A stretch of 64,000 bases of DNA, from the NCBI RefSeq assembly GCF_034522235.1, contig NZ_JAXHLN010000003.1:1426001-1490000 (forward strand). The letters are read 5' to 3'. This DNA is from Thiohalophilus sp. GTDB lineage: Bacteria; Pseudomonadota; Gammaproteobacteria; UBA6429; Thiohalophilaceae. This document shows positions 7,898-16,169 of the stretch, one piece after another (positions within the stretch are counted from its first letter, which is position 1; each line of letters opens with the position of its first letter). The position numbers and the translations under genes are program-made. The notes beneath the pieces are model-generated. The model saw only the letters and a list, made by a program, of their open reading frames with translations, did not search any database and was not told the origin of the DNA.

Positions 7898-8668
7898 ATG
7901 GCGGAACTGACAGCACTGTTATTTGATGTGGACGGCACCCTGGCGGATACCGAGCGGGATGGTCACCGGGTGGCCTTCAACCGGGCCTTCGCTGAGGCCG
8001 GACTCGATTGGGAATGGGATGTGGCCACCTACGGGGAACTTTTGAGCATCACCGGCGGCAAGGAGCGGATGCGCCATTACCTCGAACAGTATCAACCGGC
8101 AGCGCGGTTGCCGGGCGATCCGGCCGAGTGGATTGCCGGGCTGCACCAGGCCAAGACCCGGCATTACGAAGCATTGCTGGGCGAAGGCGGCATTCCGTTG
8201 CGCCCCGGTGTCGAGCGGCTATTGCGCGAGGCGCGCAAAGCCGGTTACCGGCTGGCGATTGCCACCACCACCACCCCGGCCAATGTGACCGCCCTGCTGG
8301 AGAACGCCGTGGGGCCCGACGCGGTACAGTGGTTCGAGGTCATCGCCGCCGGTGACGTGGTGCCGGCAAAAAAACCGGCCCCGGATATTTATGATTACGC
8401 CATGGCAAAAATGGCTCTTACCCCCGCGCAGTGCCTCGCCTTCGAGGATTCGCATAACGGCATACTGGCGAGCAAGGGCGCCGGGCTGAAGACCATCATC
8501 ACGGTGAACGACTACACCCGTGATCACGATTTTGACAATGCCGAGCTGGTGCTGGACAGTTTCGGTGAACCACAACAGCCGTTTCGGGTCTTGTTCGGAG
8601 CGCCGGCTATTCTGAATGGTGCCGAGTACCTGGACATGGCGCTGGTTAAACGGGTGCATTGTGGCTAA
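7898..8668 (+). CDS. HAD-superfamily phosphatase, CbbY/beta-phosphoglucomutase-like
   Basis: 256 residues from the ATG at 7898. HAD motifs are in order: LLFDVDGTLADTE (nucleophile Asp10, general acid Asp12), the Thr motif in RLAIATTTTPAN, Lys in VPAKKPAPDIYDYAM and the acidic motif FEDSHNG. The helical cap lies after motif I. CbbY proteins dephosphorylate xylulose-1,5-bisphosphate and are linked to the Calvin cycle in autotrophs. That role is suggested by family only; no cbb genes are visible here. An upstream in-frame ATG at 7838 is possible but would precede the conserved start by 20 unusual residues. Confidence 0.85.
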   Translation: MAELTALLFDVDGTLADTERDGHRVAFNRAFAEAGLDWEWDVATYGELLSITGGKERMRHYLEQYQPAARLPGDPAEWIAGLHQAKTRHYEALLGEGGIPLRPGVERLLREARKAGYRLAIATTTTPANVTALLENAVGPDAVQWFEVIAAGDVVPAKKPAPDIYDYAMAKMALTPAQCLAFEDSHNGILASKGAGLKTIITVNDYTRDHDFDNAELVLDSFGEPQQPFRVLFGAPAILNGAEYLDMALVKRVHCG

Positions 8669-8684
8669 CGAAGCCATGCAATAG

Positions 8685-8781
8685 CCACTGAACACACTGA
8701 AGACACCGAACTTACCGACTCAGTCGTCGTGTGATGCAGGTAGTCTGTCAGGAAAAGTTCGATGTCTGCGGTGTTAACCGG
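8685..8781. repeat. Inverted pair of CACTGAA/ACACCGAA-type repeats
   Basis: The left arm 8685-8713 (CCACTGAACACACTGAAGAC and onward to GAACTT) is complementary, with mismatches, to the right arm 8755-8781 (AAGTTCGATGTCTGCGGTGT and onward). The loop is about 40 bp. Related arms occur at 29313-29391. The spacer between the HAD gene and the aminotransferase holds nothing else recognisable. Confidence 0.55.
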
Positions 8782-8860
8782 ATTGCCGTCTCATCGAGGT
8801 ACCATGGCGGCGCATTTGTCCGGGGTTTCGGTGCGCTTGTAACAAGGTTACAGTTCAGCT

Positions 8861-10030
8861 ATGTCTGAAACGCCATTCCGTCGTATCGATCGTATCCAGC
8901 CTTTTCGGGTCATGGCCCTGCTGGGTGAGGCGCGCGAGCTGGAGCAACAGGGCCGGGACATTGTGCATATGGAGATCGGCGAGCCCGATTTTCCGACCCC
9001 GGCGCCGGTGATCGCCGCGGCCACCCGGGCCATCGCCGAGGGCGAGGTGCACTACACCCCCGCGGTGGGTCTGTCTGCCCTGCGCGAGGCCATTGCCGGT
9101 TTTTATCAGGACCGCTATGGCGTGTCGCTGCCGGCGCAACGGATCGTGGTCACGCCGGGGGCGTCCGGGGCGTTGCTGCTGGCCCTCGGGGTATTGCTGG
9201 AACCGGGACAGGGCGTGATGCTGGCCGATCCCGGTTATCCCTGTAATCGCAACTTCGCCCATTTTCTCGATGCCCGCGTACAGCCGGTACCGGTGCAGGC
9301 TGACACCGGCTATCAGCTGAGCCTGGCGCAGGTGCAGCAGCACTGGCAGACCGACACCCGGGTGGTGATGCTCGCCTCGCCGGCCAATCCCACCGGGACC
9401 CTGATCCCGCCCGACGAGCTTCGGGCGATCATCGACTGGGTCGAGCACCAGGGGGGCACGGTCATTGTCGATGAGATCTATCACGGCCTGGTGTATGGCG
9501 ACGCGCCGCCCACCGCGCTGGCCTGTGGCGATCGGGTCTTTGTGATCAACAGCTTCTCCAAATATTTCAGTATGACCGGCTGGCGCATCGGCTGGCTGGT
9601 CGCGCCGGCCGATCAGATTCCCGCACTCGACAAGCTGGCGCAGAACCTGTTCCTGTCCGCCTCGACACCGGCCCAGCATGCTGCCCTGGCGGCGTTCGAA
9701 CCGCAGACCCTGGCGATTCTCGAGCAGCGGCGCGAGGCATTCGAACAGCGCCGCGATTTTCTGCTGCCGGCGTTGCGCGAAATCGGCTTTGATATCAAGG
9801 TCGAGCCGCAAGGCGCGTTTTATCTGTATGCCGATTGCAGTCGGTTTACCGATAACAGTTTTGTCTTTGCCCGGAGCCTGTTGCAGGAGATCGGCGTGGC
9901 GATCACCCCGGGCAACGATTTTGGTGACAACCAACCGGAACGGCATGTGCGCTTTGCCTATACGAACTCGCTGGATCGACTGAAAGAGGGCGTACGCCGC
10001 TTGCAAAAACGGCTGGTTCCAGATGGCTGA
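8861..10030 (+). CDS. Pyridoxal-phosphate-dependent aminotransferase, class I/II
   Basis: 389 residues with the fold-type I pattern: HMEIGEPDFPTP near the N-terminus, HYTPAVGLSALREAI, ASPANPTGTLIPPDEL (Asn-Pro pair), IVDEIYHGLVYG and NSFSKYFSMTGWRIGW, with Lys234 as the Schiff-base lysine. The C-terminal ERHVRFAYTNS carries the substrate-carboxylate-binding Arg. It transfers an amino group between an amino acid and a 2-oxo acid; substrate specificity cannot be assigned. It overlaps the next gene by 8 bp, indicating co-transcription. Confidence 0.9.
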   Translation: MSETPFRRIDRIQPFRVMALLGEARELEQQGRDIVHMEIGEPDFPTPAPVIAAATRAIAEGEVHYTPAVGLSALREAIAGFYQDRYGVSLPAQRIVVTPGASGALLLALGVLLEPGQGVMLADPGYPCNRNFAHFLDARVQPVPVQADTGYQLSLAQVQQHWQTDTRVVMLASPANPTGTLIPPDELRAIIDWVEHQGGTVIVDEIYHGLVYGDAPPTALACGDRVFVINSFSKYFSMTGWRIGWLVAPADQIPALDKLAQNLFLSASTPAQHAALAAFEPQTLAILEQRREAFEQRRDFLLPALREIGFDIKVEPQGAFYLYADCSRFTDNSFVFARSLLQEIGVAITPGNDFGDNQPERHVRFAYTNSLDRLKEGVRRLQKRLVPDG

Positions 10031-10727
10031 TGCCTCTCGGACAAATCCGGTTACCCCGTACAGGGATCAACGCTCGGCGCGAATTTATCGGCGCACGGTC
10101 ATCGTGCTGCTGTTCTTGATGGCCGTGGAACTGCTGCTGACCCTGTATAACGGTTTGTGGATCAACGCCGTTCTGGTCATGGCGATCATGATAGTTATTT
10201 TGTCACCCGCGGTAGTGGGACGCCATTTTCAAGTCACGGTCCCGCCGGAGTTTCAGTTGCTTGCCGTGTTGTTTGTCTTCGCATCGTTATTTTTAGGGGA
10301 AATACGCCGCTATTACGATCGGATCTGGTGGTGGGACATCGCGCTGCATACCAGTTCGGGACTGTTGCTGGGTCTGCTCGGTTTTTTGCTGATTTACGTG
10401 CTCAATGAGAACCGGCGTATCGAACTGCATTTGCGTCCGGGTTTTATGGCACTGTTTGCCTTCCTGTTTGCGGTGACGGCCGGGGCGCTTTGGGAAATTT
10501 TTGAATTTTCCATGGATCAGCTTGTCGGTACCAATATGCAAAAACCGATGCTCGGCGACGATTCGGGACTGACCGACACCATGTGGGATCTGATTGTGGA
10601 TGCGCTGGGCGGCCTGTTGATCAGTGTGTTTGGCTGGTGGTATATGAAACGCGGAGAACGGTCTTTTATTGTCGACTGGATACGCAAATTCACCGATCGT
10701 AATCCACGCCTGTTCAAATCCGACTAG
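10023..10727 (+). CDS. Polytopic membrane protein, DUF2238/YjdF-like
   Basis: 234 residues with about six membrane segments. The central motif YYDRIWWWDIALHTSSGLLLGLLGF and the later FAVTAGALWEIFEFSMDQLVG ... DTMWDLIVDALGGLLIS match my memory of the YjdF/DUF2238 family, whose function is unknown. The conserved Asp, His and Glu lie within or next to membrane segments, as in other small membrane enzymes or transporters. It overlaps the aminotransferase gene and precedes the Mrp operon by about 110 bp. Confidence 0.7.
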   Translation: MADASRTNPVTPYRDQRSARIYRRTVIVLLFLMAVELLLTLYNGLWINAVLVMAIMIVILSPAVVGRHFQVTVPPEFQLLAVLFVFASLFLGEIRRYYDRIWWWDIALHTSSGLLLGLLGFLLIYVLNENRRIELHLRPGFMALFAFLFAVTAGALWEIFEFSMDQLVGTNMQKPMLGDDSGLTDTMWDLIVDALGGLLISVFGWWYMKRGERSFIVDWIRKFTDRNPRLFKSD

Positions 10728-10839
10728 GTTGTGCGGTCGTCGGACAGGGTAAACGGTATCCGGGGCTGCATCCGATCGGGCTATTATGATAAAGCCGATC
10801 AGATAACGGCAAAGACACACCGACGAGGAAGTCCAATCG

Positions 10840-11361
10840 ATGCAACAACAGACTGTGTATGCATCCCCCGGCGCGAGGGCGGTGGCATTTGTCAAACGTG
10901 CCTTGCTGTTTGCCCTGATCTGGTGGCTGCTGACGGAGGGCCGGGCCGATGCCTGGGGGATGGGCGCGTTGCTGGTGCTGGTCGGGGCCGCACTCAGTCT
11001 GTCACTGGCCCCGCCGGTGGGCTGGTCGCTATCGGGGTTACTGCGCTTCATGCCGTTTTTTGTCCGTTACTCCCTGGTTGGCGGCGTCGATGTGGCAAAA
11101 CGGGCTTTCTCGCCCGCCATGCCGTTGCAACCGGCCATGATCGAATATCCTCTTGCGCTGACGTTACCCCAGTCGCGGTTGTTCATGGCCGGTGTGATCA
11201 GCCTGCTGCCGGGGACCCTGTGCGTTGAAGTGCAGGACGACAAACTGTGGGTACACGTTCTGGATCAACGCAATGATATTCAGGGCGAGCTGACAGTCCT
11301 GGAGCGCAAGGTCGCCAGGCTGTTTCGTCATGAACGCCAGCTCGACAGGACTCACACGTGA
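10840..11361 (+). CDS. mrpE: Mrp-type Na+/H+ antiporter subunit E
   Basis: 173 residues. Three N-terminal membrane segments are followed by a soluble part with the MrpE signature (YPLALTLPQSRLFMAGVISLLPGTLCVEVQDDKLWVHVLD). It is a small subunit of the multi-protein cation/proton antiporter in the inner membrane. GAGGAAG lies upstream of the ATG as Shine-Dalgarno. It is the first gene of a nine-gene operon in which nearly every junction overlaps by 4-14 bp. The order E-F-G first is that of the antiporter module in membrane-bound hydrogenase (MBH) operons, not the A-to-G order of Bacillus mrp. Confidence 0.88.
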   Translation: MQQQTVYASPGARAVAFVKRALLFALIWWLLTEGRADAWGMGALLVLVGAALSLSLAPPVGWSLSGLLRFMPFFVRYSLVGGVDVAKRAFSPAMPLQPAMIEYPLALTLPQSRLFMAGVISLLPGTLCVEVQDDKLWVHVLDQRNDIQGELTVLERKVARLFRHERQLDRTHT

Positions 11362-11639
11362 CGGCCGTCTACCTGGTTGTCGCCCTGTTCCTGCTGGCCA
11401 CCCTGGTGGCGGGACTGTGGCGGGTGTTGCGCGGACCGGGTGCGGCGGATCGCATGCTGGCGGCGCAGCTGTTCGGCACCACCGCGGTGGCCTGCCTGTT
11501 GCTGCTGGCCGAGGCGGACGGGGCACCCGCGCTGCGGGATGTGGCGCTGGTGTTCGCGTTGCTGGCCGTGGTGGCGGTGGTGACCTTCGTGCGCCGTAAC
11601 TGGCGTATCGATGCGGAGCAGGATCATGACCTTGATTGA
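11358..11639 (+). CDS. mrpF: Mrp-type antiporter subunit F
   Basis: 93 residues with three membrane segments. The segment WRVLRGPGAADRMLAAQLFGTTAVACLLLLAEADGAPALRDVALVFALLAVVAVVTFVRR is typical of MnhF/MrpF (RGP...DR and the later ALRDVAL). The 4-bp overlap with mrpE implies translational coupling. It is a membrane subunit of the antiporter complex. Confidence 0.88.
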   Translation: MTAVYLVVALFLLATLVAGLWRVLRGPGAADRMLAAQLFGTTAVACLLLLAEADGAPALRDVALVFALLAVVAVVTFVRRNWRIDAEQDHDLD

Positions 11640-11922
11640 TGTGACAACGCTGCTGTTGCTGATCGCCGGCGGCCTTTTTTTTCTGGCCGGGACCCTCGGA
11701 CTGTTGCGCTTTCCCGATGTCTATACTCGCCTGCATGCCCTGACCAAGGCCGATAACGTCGGTCTGGGGCTGGTGGTCGCGGCCCTCATGCTGCAAGCGG
11801 ACTCCTGGAGCGGCGCCGGCAAGTTGCTGCTGGTCTGGCTGCTGGTGCTGGTGGCCTCGACCGTGGCCTGCCATCTTATCGCGCGTACCGCGCGCCAGCG
11901 GGGGGTAAGACCATGGCAATGA
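11626..11922 (+). CDS. mrpG: Mrp-type antiporter subunit G
   Basis: 98 residues from the ATG at 11626, which has GGAGCAGG upstream; the in-frame ATG at 11611 would overlap mrpF more and lacks a ribosome site. The segment GTLGLLRFPDVYTRLHALTKADNVGLGLV is the MrpG/MnhG signature. Three membrane segments. It overlaps mrpF by 14 bp. Confidence 0.87.
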   Translation: MTLIDVTTLLLLIAGGLFFLAGTLGLLRFPDVYTRLHALTKADNVGLGLVVAALMLQADSWSGAGKLLLVWLLVLVASTVACHLIARTARQRGVRPWQ

Positions 11923-12209
11923 CGACGCTGCTGGCCTGGATGCTGGATGGGCTGTTAATGCTGGTGCTGCTGTGGCTGGCGTGGCGCGCCCTGGCCTGTG
12001 AGGGCCTGTTCAAGGCGGTGGTGCTGTTTATCGCTTTCGGGCTGGTGTTGTCGCTGGTCTGGGTGCGGCTGGATGCGCCGGACGTGGCCCTTGCCGAAGC
12101 CGCCATTGGCGCGGGGCTGACCGGCGCGCTGCTGCTCTCGGCCCTGGCGCGGCTGGATACCCTCGGTGCGAAGCAGGACGAGGACGGGTCAACGGAGGAG
12201 CCGTCATGA
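11913..12209 (+). CDS. DUF4040-type antiporter subunit (MrpA C-terminal domain / MbhD-like)
   Basis: 98 residues with three membrane segments. FKAVVLFIAFGLVLSLVWVRLDAPDVALAEAAIGAGLTGALLLSAL is the DUF4040 signature (RLDAPDVALAEA). In Bacillus this domain is fused within MrpA; in archaeal MBH it is the separate subunit MbhD, and a separate gene in this position matches MBH order. The acidic tail is hydrophilic (KQDEDGSTEEPS). The ATG at 11913 has GGGGG upstream; the in-frame ATG at 11919 would give an ATGA overlap with mrpG. Confidence 0.82.
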   Translation: MAMTTLLAWMLDGLLMLVLLWLAWRALACEGLFKAVVLFIAFGLVLSLVWVRLDAPDVALAEAAIGAGLTGALLLSALARLDTLGAKQDEDGSTEEPS

Positions 12210-12880
12210 CGTCGTACGGCCCATCACCGTTGTTACGAATCAGCGTCGCGCTGTTGTTGCTGGCCCTGTTCGCTGCCCTGGCCTGGGTGGTGCTGGGACT
12301 GCCGCCGGACAGTGCCGGTCTGCGCCCGGCGGTGACGGCGCAGATGGCGGCCAGCGGGGTGAACCATCCGGTGACGGCCGTGCTGCTGAACTTTCGGGGC
12401 TATGACACGCTGCTTGAGCTGGCCGTGCTGCTGCTGGCGGGGCTGGGCGTCTGGTCGCTGGCGCCGGCCGTGCCGCCAACCACGGAGGCGCCGGGTATGA
12501 TGCTGGATAATCTGCCGCGGCGGCTGGTGCCCCTGATGGTGTTGGTGGCCGGCTACCTGTTGTGGCGCGGCGCAGACGGGCCCGGCGGAGCCTTTCAGGC
12601 CGGCGCAGTCCTGGGCGCCGCCGGGGTCCTGCTGTTGCTGGCGGGCTGGCGCCTGCCTGCGCGCTGGCAGGGTTGGCCGCTGCGCTTGCTGCTGGTCAGC
12701 GGCGTGGCGATGTTTGTGCTGGTCGGCCTGGCGGTCGTACCCTGGAGTGGGCTGCTGCTGGCCTACCCGCTGTCCGTCGCGGGCGCCCTGATCCTGCTGA
12801 TCGAGGCGCTGGCCACCCTGGCCATCGGCACCACGCTGGTGGCGCTGTTTCTCGGCGGCGAACCGGGCGCGCCACAATGA
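12206..12880 (+). CDS. mrpB: Mrp-type antiporter subunit B
   Basis: 224 residues with about six membrane segments. GVNHPVTAVLLNFRGYDTLLELAVLLLAGLGVWSL is the conserved start of the MrpB domain, and LVAGYLLWRGADGPGGAFQAGAVLGAAGVLLLLAG its second half (GPGGAFQAG). Overlaps both neighbours by 4 bp. Confidence 0.88.
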   Translation: MTSYGPSPLLRISVALLLLALFAALAWVVLGLPPDSAGLRPAVTAQMAASGVNHPVTAVLLNFRGYDTLLELAVLLLAGLGVWSLAPAVPPTTEAPGMMLDNLPRRLVPLMVLVAGYLLWRGADGPGGAFQAGAVLGAAGVLLLLAGWRLPARWQGWPLRLLLVSGVAMFVLVGLAVVPWSGLLLAYPLSVAGALILLIEALATLAIGTTLVALFLGGEPGAPQ

Positions 12881-13185
12881 GCGCGGCGCTGCTGTATGCC
12901 GTGACCGGCCTCGGGCTGTTCAGCCTGGGCTTCTATGCCCTGATCGTGCAGCCCCATCTGCTGCGCAAGATCCTGGCGCTGAACATCATGGGCAGCGGGG
13001 TATTCCTGGTATTGACCGCGCTGGCCCGCCGGGCGCCCGGGGGCATGCCCGACCCGGTGCCGCACGCCATGGTGATCACCGGCATCGTGGTGGCGGTGGC
13101 GGCTACCGCGCTGGCGCTGGTGCTGCTGCGCCGGGTGGTCGAAACCACCGGGCAGGCCCGCCTGCCGGATCCCGACAGCGAGTAA
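12877..13185 (+). CDS. mrpC: Mrp-type antiporter subunit C (NuoK-like)
   Basis: 102 residues with three membrane segments, homologous to complex I subunit NuoK. MSAALLYAVTGLGLFSLGFYAL is the first segment; LLRKILALNIMGSGVFLVLTAL and DPVPHAMVITGIVVAVAATALALVLLRR follow (DPVPQALVLTGIVV-type motif). The ATG at 12877 overlaps the mrpB stop (ATGA). Confidence 0.88.
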   Translation: MSAALLYAVTGLGLFSLGFYALIVQPHLLRKILALNIMGSGVFLVLTALARRAPGGMPDPVPHAMVITGIVVAVAATALALVLLRRVVETTGQARLPDPDSE

Positions 13186-13191
13186 CCGCGC

Positions 13192-14664
13192 ATGGATGCG
13201 GCCCGTGTCAGTCTGTTGCCTGTGCTGCTGATTCTGCTGCCGCTGGCTGGTGCGCTGCTGAGTTTCGTGTTTCGCCGTCAGGCCGTCTGGCCGGGTATCG
13301 CCAGCGCCGCTGGCGTGTTTGTCATCGCCGTCGCGCTGGCGTTCAGTTTGACGCAGCCGCAACGCTATCCCGTCGGCGGCTGGGGCGCGCCGCTGGGGAT
13401 CGATCTGGTGGTGGACGGGCTGAGCCTGATCATGTTGCTGATGAGCGCCACGGTCGGTCTGGGGATCAGCCTGTACGCCGGTTATTATTTTTATAGCAAG
13501 CCGCAAATTGCGCGCGCGTTCTGGCCGCTATGGCTGGGCCTGTGGACCGCGCTGAATGGGCTGTTCTTATCCGCGGACATTTTCAATTTGTATGTCACCC
13601 TGGAGTTGCTCGGCCTGTCGGCGGTGGCGCTGGCGGCACTGGGCGGGGGCGCCGCGGCCCTGAGCGGGGCGATGCGTTATCTGCTGGTCAGCCTGCTGGG
13701 ATCGTTGCTCTATCTGCTGGGGGTGGCGCTGTTGTATCACGCTTATGGCAGCGTGGATATTGCGCTCCTCGGCGAACGGATAAGCGCACAGCCGGTGAGC
13801 CTGGCCGCGCTGGTGCTCATGACCAGCGGGCTGATACTCAAGACGGCACTGTTTCCGTTTCATTTCTGGTTGCCGCCGGCGCATGCCAGTGCCAGCTCGC
13901 CGGTCAGCGCGTTGTTGTCGGCGCTGGTGGTCAAGGCTTCTTTTTATATATTGCTTCGCCTGTGGCTGGAGATTTTCCAGCCGCTGGAGTTCGGCTGGGG
14001 GTTCACACAACTGCTCGGGCTGTTGGGCGGTGTCGCCGTGTTATGGGGTTCGCTGCAGGCGCTGCGCCAGACCCGCCTCAAATTATTGATCGCCTATTCG
14101 ACGGTGGCACAGCTGGGGTATCTGTTTCTCGGCTTTCCGCTGGCGGCGGCGGTCGGTCCCGCGGCCTGGCAGGCGGTGATCTATCTGGCGCTGTCCCATG
14201 CTCTGGCCAAGGCGGCCATGTTCATGGCGGCCGGCAATATCCTGCAGTTTGGCGGTCATGATCGCATCGCCGATCTGGACCGGGTGGTGCAGCGTTTGCC
14301 GGTGAGTCTGGCGGCGTTTGCGATTGCCGGGATCAGTATCATGGGATTGCCACCGAGCGGCGGCTTTATCGGCAAGTGGCTGTTGCTGCAGGCGGCGATT
14401 GCAGCCGGCCAGTGGTGGTGGGTGGCGGTTATCCTGCTTGGTGGCATGCTGGCGGCGGCCTATCTGTTCAGGGTGGTCGGTTTCGCCTTTACCCGGGCGC
14501 CGGTATCCCACAAGGCGAATGCCGTGCCGGCAGGAATGGAGTGGATCGCGCTGCTGCTCGCGTTAGGAACGGTATTGCTGGGGTTGATGGTGAGCGGGCC
14601 GCTGGGCTGGCTGGCGATTGGCACGCCGCTGGGTCTGCCGCCGGTTACCGGAGCGGGATCATGA
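13192..14664 (+). CDS. mrpD: Mrp-type antiporter subunit D (NuoN/NuoM-like ion-translocating subunit)
   Basis: 490 residues with about 14 membrane segments. The ion-path residues of the family are present: Glu in NLYVTLELLGLSAVAL (TM5), Lys in GLILKTALFPFHFWLPPAHASASSPVSALLSALVVKASFYILLRL (both the TM7 and TM8 lysines) and Lys in PPSGGFIGKWLLLQ (TM12). It should be a proton/cation channel subunit. It ends with an ATGA overlap with the next subunit. Confidence 0.88.
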   Translation: MDAARVSLLPVLLILLPLAGALLSFVFRRQAVWPGIASAAGVFVIAVALAFSLTQPQRYPVGGWGAPLGIDLVVDGLSLIMLLMSATVGLGISLYAGYYFYSKPQIARAFWPLWLGLWTALNGLFLSADIFNLYVTLELLGLSAVALAALGGGAAALSGAMRYLLVSLLGSLLYLLGVALLYHAYGSVDIALLGERISAQPVSLAALVLMTSGLILKTALFPFHFWLPPAHASASSPVSALLSALVVKASFYILLRLWLEIFQPLEFGWGFTQLLGLLGGVAVLWGSLQALRQTRLKLLIAYSTVAQLGYLFLGFPLAAAVGPAAWQAVIYLALSHALAKAAMFMAAGNILQFGGHDRIADLDRVVQRLPVSLAAFAIAGISIMGLPPSGGFIGKWLLLQAAIAAGQWWWVAVILLGGMLAAAYLFRVVGFAFTRAPVSHKANAVPAGMEWIALLLALGTVLLGLMVSGPLGWLAIGTPLGLPPVTGAGS

Positions 14665-16169
14665 CCCAATGGAATGACTGGATCCCGCTGTGGTTGCTGG
14701 GCAGCTCGCTGTTGCCGGGTCTGTTGATCTTTGCTTTGCCGGAACGCAGCGTACGCCTGCGCACGATTCTCAACCTGTCCGGTGCGGTGTTCAAGATCCT
14801 GCTGGTGGCCTGGATCCTGCGGCATGTCTATTTCGATTATGCCGAGAGTTTTGAAACCCGGTTGAGCCTGTTGCCCGGGCTTGATCTGGTATTGCGGGTC
14901 GGGCCGCTGGCCATGCTGTTTGTGACCCTGTCCAGCGTATTGTGGTTGTTAACCACGATCTATGCCATCGGCTACCTGGAAGGCGCGCCGCATCGCAGCC
15001 GCTTTTTTGGCTTCTTCAGCCTGTGCGTGACCGCCACCGTCGGGGTGGCCTTGGCCGGCAATCTGTTTACTTTCCTGCTGTTTTACGAGCTGCTGACCCT
15101 GTCCACTTATCCTCTGGTCGTGCACCGCGGCAGCGACAGGGCACGCCGTGCGGGACAAAGCTATCTGATCTACACCATCGTCGGTGGCGTGTTGTTGTTG
15201 CTGGGCACGGTCTGGTTATACACCCTGACCGGGAATCTGGAGTTCACCCCGCGTGGCTTCGTGGCCGATCTGGATGCAAGCCATCACCCGGCGCTGATAC
15301 TGATTTTCATTCTGTTGATCGCCGGACTGGGGGTCAAGGCGGCACTGGTGCCGTTACATGGCTGGTTACCGCAGGCGATGGTGGCGCCGGCGCCGGTCAG
15401 CGCACTGTTGCATGCGGTGGCGGTGGTCAAGGCCGGGGCGTTCGGGATAGTGCGCGTGGTGTATGAAGTGTTCGGCGTGGAGTTTGCCGCCACGCTGGGG
15501 GTCACCGTGCCGCTGGCGATCGTTGCGGCGATCACCATTATCTATGGTTCCGTGCGAGCGTTGTTTCAGGACGATCTCAAACGGCGGCTGGCGTTTTCCA
15601 CGGTGAGTCAGGTTTCCTACATTGTGATCGGGGTGGCGATTGCCGGACCGCTCGCCACCATCGGCGGCATGGTGCATCTGGTGCATCAGGGGCTGATGAA
15701 GATCACCCTGTTCTTCTGCGCCGGCAACCTGGCCGAAACCCTGGGCATTCACAAGATCAGCGAGATGTCGGGGGTGGGGCGGCGCATGCCCTGGACCATG
15801 GCGGCGTTTACCATCGGCGCCTTTGGCATGATCGGTTTGCCGCCGGTGGCCGGGTTTATTAGCAAATGGTATCTGAGTCTGGGTGCGCTGGAGAGCGGAC
15901 ATGACTGGGTCGTGGGGGTATTGGTGATCAGCAGCCTGCTCAATGCCGCCTATTTTCTGCCGGTGTTGTATACCGCCTGGTTCGGGCCGCCTCCCGAACA
16001 ATGGCCGCAGGCGCGTGACTTTGGACGCCGTGAAACCGCCTGGGCATTGTTGCTCCCCGCGCTGGTGACGGCCGGCAGTGCGTTGCTGGTGGGGATACTG
16101 GCGGCCACGCCATTCAGTCCGCTGGCCTGGGCCACACTCATCGCCGAACGGGAGTTCTATCTGCCATGA
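14661..16169 (+). CDS. Second NuoL/NuoM/MrpD-like ion-translocating subunit
   Basis: 502 residues from the ATG at 14661 (ATGA overlap with mrpD); the longer open frame upstream is a shadow. All core residues of an active antiporter-like subunit are kept: Glu in FLLFYELLTLSTYPLVVH, Lys in GLGVKAALVPLHGWLPQAMVAPAPVSALLHAVAVVKAGAFGI and Lys in PPVAGFISKWYLSLG. It lacks the NuoL-type lateral-helix extension and the MrpA C-terminal domains, the latter being supplied here by separate genes. A complex with two MrpD-type subunits instead of MrpA plus MrpD is the likely product. Confidence 0.82.
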   Translation: MTQWNDWIPLWLLGSSLLPGLLIFALPERSVRLRTILNLSGAVFKILLVAWILRHVYFDYAESFETRLSLLPGLDLVLRVGPLAMLFVTLSSVLWLLTTIYAIGYLEGAPHRSRFFGFFSLCVTATVGVALAGNLFTFLLFYELLTLSTYPLVVHRGSDRARRAGQSYLIYTIVGGVLLLLGTVWLYTLTGNLEFTPRGFVADLDASHHPALILIFILLIAGLGVKAALVPLHGWLPQAMVAPAPVSALLHAVAVVKAGAFGIVRVVYEVFGVEFAATLGVTVPLAIVAAITIIYGSVRALFQDDLKRRLAFSTVSQVSYIVIGVAIAGPLATIGGMVHLVHQGLMKITLFFCAGNLAETLGIHKISEMSGVGRRMPWTMAAFTIGAFGMIGLPPVAGFISKWYLSLGALESGHDWVVGVLVISSLLNAAYFLPVLYTAWFGPPPEQWPQARDFGRRETAWALLLPALVTAGSALLVGILAATPFSPLAWATLIAEREFYLP